Assembly (NCBI RefSeq): GCF_947251545.1
Contig: NZ_OX366362.1
Coordinates: forward strand, 1,178,001-1,242,000
Origin: Wolbachia endosymbiont (group A) of Anomoia purmunda
GTDB taxonomy: Bacteria > Pseudomonadota > Alphaproteobacteria > Rickettsiales > Anaplasmataceae
Length of the DNA stretch: 64,000 bases
Reading direction: 5' to 3'
A model generated the notes under the pieces. The model saw nothing but the letters and a program-made list of their open reading frames with translations, did not search any database and was not told the origin of the DNA. This document shows, piece by piece, positions 53,028 through 61,373 of this stretch. The position numbers and the translations under genes are program-made. Every line of letters starts with the position of its first letter. Position 1 is the stretch's first letter.

Positions 53028-53528
53028 TTAAATTCCTAAAGCTGTACGCATAGAAGTCATTTGATCAACACCATCGATCTTGCGAATCATGTTTTCTGCA
53101 TCAATTTCAATCAATTCTCTGCCATCAATAGTGAGCTTATAATAGTTGGCAGCAATCATACATTTTAGTGTTGCTTTTTCAGCAGGTTTCCAGCTACCAA
53201 AATCAAGTTCTTTAAAGAGCCCTCTTAAGTTAATTACTACTGATTCTGTATCACTACTTCCCTGCAAACCTCCTCTTAAAGTAAGAGAAACAGCATTATT
53301 GTTTATCAATCCGAAAAGTCTAAAGAGCTCAGAGTCATATTCAGAAAAAGTGAAATCTGCTTCAAGCTTTTCCATGCCCATATCAATATTTATTGGAATA
53401 TCCATACCACCAGCTCTGTATTCTTCTGTTTTTATGGTAAGTTTTGGCAAGGTTACTTCATCTATTTTTCCTGCATAACCACGACCATCAACAAATATGT
53501 TAAAATTCTTTAGGATCTTTGGTAACAT
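53028..53528 (-). CDS. Major tail tube protein (FII)
   Basis: A 166-residue protein of the P2 FII family that forms the inner tail tube: 'MLPKILKNFNIFVDGRGYAGKI', 'AGGMDIPINIDMGMEKLEADF', 'LRGLFKELDFGSWKPAEK'. Length matches P2 FII (172). AGGAG lies 8 bp before the ATG. It lies directly downstream of the sheath gene. Confidence 0.92.
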   Translation of the reverse strand: MLPKILKNFNIFVDGRGYAGKIDEVTLPKLTIKTEEYRAGGMDIPINIDMGMEKLEADFTFSEYDSELFRLFGLINNNAVSLTLRGGLQGSSDTESVVINLRGLFKELDFGSWKPAEKATLKCMIAANYYKLTIDGRELIEIDAENMIRKIDGVDQMTSMRTALGI

Positions 53529-53542
53529 CTCTCTTTCTCCTT

Positions 53543-54730
53543 TTACAATATTGCGCCACTCACAAGGTGTGACCTGAAAGTAATCTGTTCAGCTGGATAT
53601 GGTGGCGTGAACTCAAAATCAAAAGACACTTTTCCGCTTGCAATATTTGTTGGTGTATTGAGCTCTGGAGTTGCATAACATTTTCCGCTAATAATCGCCC
53701 CTTGCGCTTTTAAATTTGCAAGATAAGAATTTACCCCCTCAATCACATCATCTATATAAGTTTTGGTAATATTGCGATCAACTGCCCATAAATGAGCTCG
53801 AAGTAGACTATCGTTGATTAAATCTGCAGTCCTTCTCACTGACAGAAAAGCCCATTTTGAGTCATTTGAACATGTTCTATTTCCCCAAAGCCTATAGCCA
53901 TTTTGATGAATTATCGTTGTTACTTCATTTTCGTTTAAGTGGTTTGCTCTACAATTTGTATTACCGAGCGTAAAATCAATAGGCCTGCTTGTGCCAACAA
54001 TACCGTTTATTTCTTTATTTGAAGGTGAATGCCAAAATCCTTGTTCGCTATCTAGTTTCGCTATTAAACCAGCTACAAATGGGCTAGACGGCAAAATTTC
54101 TTCTTTTCCTTCAATAAACACCTTAACCCATGGGTCAACAACGTAAACTCTTGAGCTACCTACACTTTTTCTCCATTTTATGGCTTCTTCATCATTGGTA
54201 TTTGGTCCATCTGCAACTATTATTGCCCTTAGCTTTTCTGCTACTCCTATCAAAGCTGCTACTACTGGGTTTTTAGGATTTTCAGATTCAGGCAATTGAT
54301 GAGTAAACTGAGGTGCAATTAGTATTCTAGGTAGCACATGAACTATACTTTCACTGCTGAGAAATGCCTCGATTCCCTGATATTCTCCGGTTTCTTTATC
54401 AACACCGCCAATTATATTTTGAATAGTTTCACTTTCTTTGAGCTTTGAATCGCTGTTTTCACTTTCTTTAACTCTAATAACTACTACTGTTGCCCCAATT
54501 TGGGAAAATATTCCATTTACTGCAGAAGGTAAACTTCCACTCTTTCCAAGCTTTGCTGCTTCCTTTAAGCTTCCTGCTATCAGTACTGGTTTATTCAGTG
54601 GAAATTTTTGCTCATCAGCTTCAGGGGCAGTACCAATTACACCTATCACTGATGATTTAGCTGTACGTACTAATCTTGCTCCTGAAGTTACCTCAATAAC
54701 CTTTACTCCGTGTAAAAATTCTTCTGGCAT
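53543..54730 (-). CDS. Tail sheath protein (FI)
   Basis: A 395-residue contractile tail sheath protein, the length of P2 FI (396). Features: 'LHGVKVIEVTSGARLVRTAKSSVIGVIGTAP' type N terminus (only key parts quoted), 'GLIAKLDSEQGFWHSPSNKE' with the family's 'GfWxSPsN', 'YRLWGNRTCS' and 'SVRRTADLI'. It surrounds the tube and contracts to drive it through the membrane. A ribosome site AAGGGAAG lies before the ATG. Confidence 0.94.
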   Translation of the reverse strand: MPEEFLHGVKVIEVTSGARLVRTAKSSVIGVIGTAPEADEQKFPLNKPVLIAGSLKEAAKLGKSGSLPSAVNGIFSQIGATVVVIRVKESENSDSKLKESETIQNIIGGVDKETGEYQGIEAFLSSESIVHVLPRILIAPQFTHQLPESENPKNPVVAALIGVAEKLRAIIVADGPNTNDEEAIKWRKSVGSSRVYVVDPWVKVFIEGKEEILPSSPFVAGLIAKLDSEQGFWHSPSNKEINGIVGTSRPIDFTLGNTNCRANHLNENEVTTIIHQNGYRLWGNRTCSNDSKWAFLSVRRTADLINDSLLRAHLWAVDRNITKTYIDDVIEGVNSYLANLKAQGAIISGKCYATPELNTPTNIASGKVSFDFEFTPPYPAEQITFRSHLVSGAIL

Positions 54731-54741
54731 TTCTTCCCTTT

Positions 54742-55299
54742 TTAACTTTCTTGCATTTTTTTCCTGAAATCATCGAGCAAAGTCTGTAGCTCTTCTTCAC
54801 TTTTGACTTCTTTAATTTTCTTCTTGGCGATGTCTTCCAATTCTTCACATTTCATTATTTCTTTTACTGCTTTTTTTGCCTTCTCTTGAATTATTTTTGC
54901 CATCTCTACTACTGAAATTCCTCTCACTCTTGCTAAAGGCTCTATAATTGCTGCATCCTTCTCATCTATAGATTCTTGTGTTGTTAAAATGTTCTCCGCG
55001 GTTTTTGCTTGAATCTCGTACGACTTAGCCTTTTGATAAGAGTGCCCTGAGAATCTACTAGTAAAGTTATTAAAATGAGTACGAATATTGTCAAATGCAC
55101 AGAGCTTCGCATTATCCAGTGACTCCTTTTGTATATCTTCTTTAGTACGCTGAGCAATTTCTCCTCCTTCCGTTAGACAATAACTCTTTTGCCATTCAAA
55201 ATTTTCTGGCGCTTCATACCAATCATTTCCAGCTGGTTTGCTTTTAAGCGTCGTTGTTTCTACTTGTTTGTTATGTTCAAATCTAATATAAATTGGCAT
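54742..55299 (-). CDS. Probable tail fibre assembly/associated protein
   Basis: A 185-residue soluble protein, not firmly recognised. The N terminus 'MPIYIRFEHNKQVETTTL' and 'YEAPENFEWQKSYCLTEGGE' resemble the substrate-facing part of tail fibre chaperones; the rest is helical and rich in Lys/Glu ('ELEDIAKKKIKEV'). Position directly after the tail fibre gene and before the sheath is where P2-like phages keep gene G (fibre assembly). I chose the ATG at 55299 because GGAGA precedes it and the fibre gene stops 23 bp before; 16 more codons are open upstream. Confidence 0.6.
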   Translation of the reverse strand: MPIYIRFEHNKQVETTTLKSKPAGNDWYEAPENFEWQKSYCLTEGGEIAQRTKEDIQKESLDNAKLCAFDNIRTHFNNFTSRFSGHSYQKAKSYEIQAKTAENILTTQESIDEKDAAIIEPLARVRGISVVEMAKIIQEKAKKAVKEIMKCEELEDIAKKKIKEVKSEEELQTLLDDFRKKMQES

Positions 55300-55321
55300 T
55301 GGTTTTCTCCGTTTTCTAGTA

Positions 55322-56179
55322 TCAATTCCAGATTTTGTGGGTGGCATCTAATCCTGGGCATTGCCAAGCCCTGAGAGTCCTTTCCACATCTACTTCAAGT
55401 CCTGTAGTTAGAAAATTGCTACGTATGTTATAAATTCCCCACTGAATAAATTGACCATAGTTGTGTACATAATTTGACGCAAGCATACCTTGACTAACTT
55501 TTGTTCTGGAATACAGGTAAGATGATGTGTAAAGTAATATTGCAACTGTTTTTCCTGCTGGAATCTCCACATTACCAGATCCGGCTAACTTGCTATCAGA
55601 ACTCGTGTATTGGTAAACATTTTTCCATACTATTTTCGAAATTCTTGATTTATCGGTATTGTCTGGCGTTCCCACAAATAATCCTACACCCCCATACTCC
55701 GTACTCGAGTATGATGATCCAACAAATTCTATTGTTTTATTTATGTTCACATTTGTTGTATTTTTTACAAACACTACTCCAAGTGCAGCATATGGGTAAT
55801 AGTATATCTCATCGTAACTACCAGAAAAACTTTTTGTGCATAACTCTCCATAAATAAATGTTCCTTTATTTCCCTCTATAAAACTGAGTTGTCTTGGCCG
55901 ATAAAAACTAACGTAATCTGTATCGTATGTATGGCTACCTGCTAGTAGTTGCAACATATAGTCTGTTTTTGTTATATCACTACTCCACTTTCCAAGCTCT
56001 GTCATAAAAGTTCCGTGGCCAAAGTAATTATTTTTTCTGCCAAGTACACCAAATAAGAAAGGTAATGACCCTGGTTCAACCATATTGCGCTTTCTTATTT
56101 CATTTATAAGAGACGCTTTTAACTGTTCATCCCGAGTTTTTATCTCATTTATCAGGGATGTTTTTAATTCGAGTTTCTA
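55322..56179 (-). pseudogene. Tail fibre/collar protein, 3' part (frameshifted)
   Basis: 253 codons from the ATG at 56083, with the frame open back to 56176. The protein is beta-rich and aromatic ('YGELCTKSFSGSYDEIYYYP', 'TTGLEVDVERTLRAWQCPG'), as expected for a receptor-facing fibre tip. Reading back past the ATG gives coiled-coil repeats 'ELKTSLINEIKTRDEQ' and 'LKASLINEIRKRN' that continue the pattern ending the 56145-56750 frame ('IIREIETRI'). The two are therefore one fibre gene broken by a shift near 56168-56175, for example loss of two bases. The tip may be made from an internal start. Confidence 0.7.
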
Positions 56180-56750
56180 TTTCCCTAATGATTGATGAGC
56201 CAGATGGTACATTATTAACAGCACGAAAATCTTCTACTAAACCTTTAAGACCATCTTTATGACTGTTACTAATGCTATTTATTGCTGCAATATTGGCATT
56301 CTTTCTCGTATCAAGTAGTGATAAATTTGTTGTTCCTTTTTCATCAATTCTCTTTAATAACTGCTTCTCTGATTCAGAGATCACTGCTAAAGAACTAGCT
56401 TTTTTAGTATCCAGATCAGTTAAGTGTTTTTTTGTACTATCAAGAAGTTCTTTTAGCTTACCATCTGTCATCTGTACAATTTCAGAAACTGCACTTTTGT
56501 CGACTATTGATTCCAATGCTTTAGCAAGATATGCAAGCTGATCTGGTGTACTATTTGCTGCTAAATCCTTAAGTCTTGTTTGTAGTGCATCAATTATTTC
56601 TTTTATTTTAGCCATTTGCACAATATTGGAAATAGCTTTTTTATCTGCTATCAATTCCAGTGATTTTGCAAGATATGCAAGCTGATCAGGTGTGCTATTT
56701 GCTGCTAAATCCTTTATCCTTTGGTGTAACGCTTCTATTGCTTCTTTCAT
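56145..56750 (-). pseudogene. Tail fibre shaft, 5' part (frameshifted)
   Basis: About 201 codons, helical throughout. Two tandem repeats of about 46 residues ('RIKDLAANSTPDQLAYLAK' and 'RLKDLAANSTPDQLAYLAK') are followed by a coiled coil and end in 'SGSSIIREIETRI', after which the frame runs into a stop. The ATG at 56750 overlaps the stop of the small upstream gene (ATGA); a TTG start at 56756 is also open. This is the shaft of the same fibre gene as 55322-56179. Confidence 0.7.
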
Positions 56751-56932
56751 TCCCAAAAATTCAAAAAAGTTTCAAATCTAAATCGTTTAAAATTATTTTT
56801 TAGTTCATCTTCTCTTTCGGTGATATCTTCATCTATTTTTTCTATAGCTCTTCGAATACGTACTACATCTTCCACCGCAATATTTTTTGGATGAGGCAAA
56901 GGATATCCTCGTTTGGTTTGGTCAATATTCAT
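56747..56932 (-). CDS. Small conserved-looking phage protein
   Basis: A 61-residue charged protein ('RGYPLPHPKN', 'VEDVVRIRRAIEKIDEDI'), helical, with no recognised domain. The start overlaps the stop of the upstream gene (TAATG), and its stop overlaps the fibre start (ATGA). Such tight coupling in the fibre operon argues that it is real and made in step with the fibre. Confidence 0.7.
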   Translation of the reverse strand: MNIDQTKRGYPLPHPKNIAVEDVVRIRRAIEKIDEDITEREDELKNNFKRFRFETFLNFWE

Positions 56933-58137
56933 TATGTTACTATTACTCTAAGATTTTTGACTTTAGGACGATAAACAACCGTTCCACTTAAAACCAATTT
57001 TACCCTCGTCTCATTAGCACTAAAATTTGATAGTACATGAGTTCTCTCCACCCAGCTTTCTCCAATTGGTTTTCCTGATATTAAATTTACTAATTGCCAT
57101 TTTTCTCCTCCTCCCACGTTTTTCTCTACATAAGTTTTAATGTCTGCAGTGCCAGGTATCAGCGCATCATATGTTATAGTAATTTTGGTGTTAGCTCCTG
57201 CTGTAATGCTTCTTGTAACATAATCTCCGGACTCTGAAAGATTACCCATAACTAACTGTAACCCAGGATATAGCACTGGACTTTTTTCTTGCCCTCCTTT
57301 TAGGCTTACTTTTATCGTTAGTTCCCCATTTATTCTTTCACGCAGTGCAAGCGGCAAGTTATCAGAAAGAAAATTTTCTTTTCCCTCTTCATCTGTTAAG
57401 ATAAACTCTACATTGGTATCAAATGCTACCTTTTCAACATTTGTTAAAACTATTAAATCTGAAGTATTGTTTGCTGTAACCTTTCCCAGATCAATAACGT
57501 GAGAACTTTCGGTAAATTTTGCAGCTAGTAATCGAAACGTTAAATCTAAATTTTGATGTGGAGTCCAAGTACTTGCATTGCTAGATGACAGTAATACTCC
57601 TACTTGATAAGGCTGGCTTGTTACCCACCTGCTATTTACCGAATCATATTTTCCCAGCTCTGCAATTTTTACTGCAGTATCTGCATCATCGGTAAGTAAA
57701 ACTATCGCATATTCTCTGCTAGCTTCACACCAGACAGGAGACCAAGTAATACGTGTTGCTGTGCCATCTATCTTTATACCTTTTGGCTCAATATAGCTTT
57801 CAGCAATGACAGTCTGCGAGGGCATTCCCACTGCTGTTTCTCTAATCTGCACAACAACACGTTTTTTGCCTTTATTTATAAACCATAGCTCCACGCCTCC
57901 TATGTGTCTGCTCTCATTTAGCGTAAATGTTTGGGCTAAAGGATCAACTCTTCTTGCTGCGATAACTCTTCTTCTTTCCTCTATGGTAATTGTTTTTTTA
58001 CCAGTATAAGTTGCTTCTCCATAACTGCCTTTATCACCGAAGAACTGCACTAACTTAGTCCCAGCAGGAATGTTTCTTGGTACAGTAAATCTTCCTTTTA
58101 TTTTTCCTCTGTTATCAGCAATAAATGTTGCGATCAT
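56932..58137 (-). CDS. Phage tail fibre/baseplate-associated protein
   Basis: A 401-residue protein, beta-rich, not assigned to a named gene. 'DPLAQTFTLNESRHIGGVELWF' (DPLAQTF start) is a motif of phage fibre-associated proteins of the DUF4815 neighbourhood, and the middle has jelly-roll-like segments ('GSDYVT'-type turns). It lies downstream of the IS-split gene in the same operon (20-bp gap) and upstream of the fibre shaft, so a role in linking baseplate and fibre is likely. Confidence 0.6.
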   Translation of the reverse strand: MIATFIADNRGKIKGRFTVPRNIPAGTKLVQFFGDKGSYGEATYTGKKTITIEERRRVIAARRVDPLAQTFTLNESRHIGGVELWFINKGKKRVVVQIRETAVGMPSQTVIAESYIEPKGIKIDGTATRITWSPVWCEASREYAIVLLTDDADTAVKIAELGKYDSVNSRWVTSQPYQVGVLLSSSNASTWTPHQNLDLTFRLLAAKFTESSHVIDLGKVTANNTSDLIVLTNVEKVAFDTNVEFILTDEEGKENFLSDNLPLALRERINGELTIKVSLKGGQEKSPVLYPGLQLVMGNLSESGDYVTRSITAGANTKITITYDALIPGTADIKTYVEKNVGGGEKWQLVNLISGKPIGESWVERTHVLSNFSANETRVKLVLSGTVVYRPKVKNLRVIVT

Positions 58138-58157
58138 GTTTTTCTTTCAAATATTTT

Positions 58158-59435
58158 CTATGCTTGAGGTTGAATAAAAATTCCATCAAACTTTAATTCC
58201 TTAAGCTTTTCACCAGCTGCAAAACCTTCAATCTCAAAATTTTGAGTTGCTTCTCGCATAAATTCAGTTTCGTATGAGGTACTTGACAGCAGCTCTGTTG
58301 TTTCTTTAACATTAAATACTCTGGTTACTGGACTTTTCCAATTTGTTTTTACCTCCGTCCAGTGATCAATATTTTTATTTAAAGTAATTTGTGCTGGTAC
58401 TGGATCAAAAGCTTGATACGGATTAATTTTTTCACTTTTAGTCTGTAAAAGCTGTTCCAATACCGGCTCAAGTTCATACGGCAAAAGATATCTTTCCCCA
58501 CCTTTTTCAATATCTGCAACTTCTACATCTATTGGCAGAACTAGCTCTCTATTTACTATTGCTGCAGACTGTGAAATTCCTTGATCACGCATATCATCAT
58601 CAAAGAATGGGTCAACAAATACTCCTTTTTTGGTGGTAGGTTCTCTTGAATTTGCATCACTGCGTAAACGTTCCTCTGCAACTAGCGCATAAAGATCATT
58701 TATTCCTTTTTTCATTGCTTCAAGCTCATTCATCGGTACAGCATGAATAGCATTATTCACTATTTTTACCCCTTCTTTTTCGCCTTTTTTCCACGTCTGA
58801 TGAATGTAGCAGAGCAAAAGTTGTCCAGAGGGGGCTTTAGGCATCGATGGTCGCCAAGGGTGAGCTATGCCTTTTATCCTTCTTATTGCGCCTTTTGCAT
58901 CTATAGTGATTAAATCATAACGTGGCATTTTCCAGGTGTAATCAATCAAAACCAAGCTGTTATCAACTGCTCCTTTTACTTTGCATCCCTCTTCACTTAT
59001 ATCTTCAGGACTTACATGAGTACGACAGCGATAGGTTATCAGGTAACTACTTCCAGGAGCTGGCTCTTTACCTGGTAGTGACCAATCAACGTTTCCTGCG
59101 TTTAGTTTATAATCTATGCTGTTTTCATAAATAACATTGCCTTGTTTAACTTGAATAATCTCAAGTACTGCAGAGTCAGGTATCGGATCAATAACTCCAG
59201 AATATGAACCGTGAGTAATTGTAATTGTTTTTTGAATAGTTATATCTACTTTTTTGATTTCACTGATTGGAAAATCATTAACCTTCAGTTCCATTACCCT
59301 TTGGCTATTTGGCTGAAAAGTATGTGGTTCTGATTCAACTGATTTTATATTAGGATCTTCATCAAAAGAAACACGAATACTGTGAGGAAGTTCAATCTCA
59401 TAGCCATCAACATGAGCTTTGCCCTCATTAATCAC
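58158..59435 (-). pseudogene. DUF4815-like phage protein, 3' part (split by IS110)
   Basis: 425 codons. Begins 'INEGKAHVDGYEIELPHSIR', which is not a natural start: the GTG at 59435 is a valine codon of the original gene. Joining 'NKYC' from the 60687-61367 part through TTT GTG to 'INEGK' restores one frame, giving a protein of about 645 residues. Contains a fibronectin-like middle ('ILVIDYTWKMPRYDLITID' region) and ends 'KFDGIFIQPQA'. Fibre/baseplate protein of the tail operon. Confidence 0.8.
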
Positions 59436-59452
59436 AAATATTTCTCCTATGA

Positions 59453-60472
59453 TTATTGTCCAGTAGAAATTTCAAATTTTGTGAAATCTTTAAAAACCCA
59501 GTCATTTTTAAGAGTATAGAAAATAGTTATAAGAAATTTCCTAGCAGTAGCAGTTATAGCTTTAGCAGAACCACGCTTCTTTTTTATATGTTCATAAAAA
59601 CTTTTCAAGTAAGGACTGTAACGTACAGCAATCCAAGTACATTGAACTAAAGAAGTACGCGCTATTTTTGACCCTCGTTTGGTAATTCTTCCAATTGTAC
59701 ATTGCTGATTAGATTGAGAAACTCTTGGTACAACTCCAAAATATGCAGTAAGTTTCTCAGGTCTACGGAAATCATTAATGTCTCCAATTGTTGCAATAAA
59801 GACAGCTGCAGAAATTGGACCAATTCCCTTTATGCTGATAAGATTGCTGAACCCAGGAAGTTGTTTAGCAAAAGCTATAATTTCCTTTTCAAGTTTTTTA
59901 AGGCTTTCTCGGATAGCTTCTAAATGATAGCTAATCACTTCAATTTCAACTTTTTCTAAAGGCTCCCAATTATGCTTTTGAGTAGCACGTTCAAATCCTA
60001 CTTTAGTTGTAAGTACTTCTTTTTTAATTTTTATTCCATGATAATTAAAAAGACCATGAACTTTATTGATTAAAGATACCCGTGACTTTACTAACTGATC
60101 TCTCGTTTGAAGAAGAGAAGCTAACTGCTGGCATTGTTTGTTTTTGCACCTTGCCTCAGGCAACATATCTTTGCTTAGAAAGAAAGCAATAGCTCGCGCA
60201 TCATGCTTATCTGTTTTGTTCACAGAGCGACGAACAACTTCAAACTGTCCAGGAGCAATTATTACTATGCGTTTAACGTAAGGTGAAACTGCATCATAAA
60301 AGAAACAGCTGTTACCTGTTGCTTCTATGGCTACTTCATATGTTTCTTGAAGATCTTTGGTGAAATTATCCAAGTCTTTTAAGCGAAACGTTTGAATATG
60401 CTCAGGTTTCCCTTCTTGTAAGTAACAAGCAGTAAAACTATTGGTATGTAAATCAACTCCAATGTGACGCAT
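59453..60472 (-). CDS. IS110-family DEDD recombinase (transposase)
   Basis: A 339-residue transposase. The RuvC-like N-terminal DEDD domain has Asp7 ('IGVDLHTN'), Glu50 ('AIEATGN'), Asp88 and Asp91 ('NKTDKHDARA'). The C-terminal Transposase_20 domain has 'ISIKGIGPISAAVFIATIG' and 'LTAYFGVVPRVSQSNQ', including the helix-hairpin-helix. All four acidic residues are present, so it may be active. The ATG at 60472 has GGAGG upstream (7-8 bp); a longer frame to 60553 lies in the non-coding end. Confidence 0.95.
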   Translation of the reverse strand: MRHIGVDLHTNSFTACYLQEGKPEHIQTFRLKDLDNFTKDLQETYEVAIEATGNSCFFYDAVSPYVKRIVIIAPGQFEVVRRSVNKTDKHDARAIAFFLSKDMLPEARCKNKQCQQLASLLQTRDQLVKSRVSLINKVHGLFNYHGIKIKKEVLTTKVGFERATQKHNWEPLEKVEIEVISYHLEAIRESLKKLEKEIIAFAKQLPGFSNLISIKGIGPISAAVFIATIGDINDFRRPEKLTAYFGVVPRVSQSNQQCTIGRITKRGSKIARTSLVQCTWIAVRYSPYLKSFYEHIKKKRGSAKAITATARKFLITIFYTLKNDWVFKDFTKFEISTGQ

Positions 60473-60700
60473 ATTTTTTCCTCCAATTGCATATTTCAAT
60501 ATATCAGAGTAGAATATTGCCGGTTGTTCCAAACTCCTATACGAGGTCATCACATTTTGTGAGCCTCACGATGATTTTCGGTGGCAGGGGCAGTTAATCT
60601 CCCCCACGAAGTCTTCTTTCTACTCCCTGGGCAGAAAGTGCTTCAGAAAAACATCCAACCTGCCACCTATCCACTCTGAGAAGTTATTATCTTCTCTTGC
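60473..60700 (-). ncRNA. Candidate bridge RNA of the IS110 element
   Basis: The 236-bp non-coding left end folds by eye. GGTGGCAGG (60667-60659, minus strand) pairs with CCTGCCACC (60588-60580) to close a large loop with inner stems CTTTCT/AGAAAG. A second stem-loop (GAGG/CCTC around TCACA-TTT-TGTGA, 60543-60567) follows towards the transposase. IS110 elements are known to make such a two-loop bridge RNA from this end to choose donor and target DNA. Expression and exact ends are not visible. Confidence 0.5.
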
Positions 60701-61367
60701 TTCCAACCAAGCAATACTTATTCATACCATCTTCCCCTTTTTCGTCCTTTTGCAAAAACATTACTTCAAGGCCATTTACTACATATGAACCATTTGCTTC
60801 ACGTTCATAACGAGCAAGGGCAGTATTCACTGCATTTGCTTGTGGTGGTGAAGCATGCTGAATTAATACGCCGTTTTCCACATTGTAAATAGGGTAAAAT
60901 TCTCCATTCTTGAAACTTGCAGTTACTCCTTCTGCCTGATAATCCCAGGTAATAGTAATCTTAGTTCTTGCTGCTCCCACTTCTTGGTAATTCCTTGTGC
61001 CAACAGCAGGATCACGAAGATTTTCATCCTCTAGTTCGGTAATTGTAGATTCAACATACCAAACACCAATGCGAACTGTAGTACTGATAGGAATTGTTAA
61101 CTCTGCCTTTTCTACATCTCTTACTGCACCACGCAGATATATCTTCCCCTCTTCAAGTGTAACTTTTCCTCCATCTATGATACAATTGCTTCCCGTTATA
61201 ACATCACCATCACGGAATATTGCATCACCAATGCCTTTGAGCTTCAAAAGAGCATAATCTTGAATTTCATTGAGTTCTGCTGACTGCAAACCTCTTCCTG
61301 CAAGAAATAAACTACGTTCATATCTTTTTGCTGGATTAAAGCGGTTATAATAATTTTTAAGTGTCAT
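60687..61367 (-). pseudogene. DUF4815-like phage protein, 5' part (split by IS110)
   Basis: 226 codons; the final few ('LVGSKRR') come from the IS. The N terminus 'YYNRFNPAKRYERSLFLAGR' then 'LQSAELNEIQ' fits the DUF4815 family of tail/baseplate proteins. The original frame continues in the 58158-59435 segment. It starts 6 bp after the gpI-like gene and is in the same operon. Confidence 0.8.
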
Positions 61368-61373
61368 TTTTTT

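Larger units (their letters stand above)
59439..60708 (-). mobile_element. IS110-family insertion sequence
   Basis: About 1.27 kb between the two gene halves, boundaries judged from restoring the host gene frame (plus or minus 2 bp). It has a long left non-coding end (about 236 bp, before the transposase) and a short right end (about 14 bp), as in the IS110 group. No terminal inverted repeats are obvious. A TT dinucleotide is found at both junctions and could be the core. It interrupts a phage gene. Confidence 0.85.
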
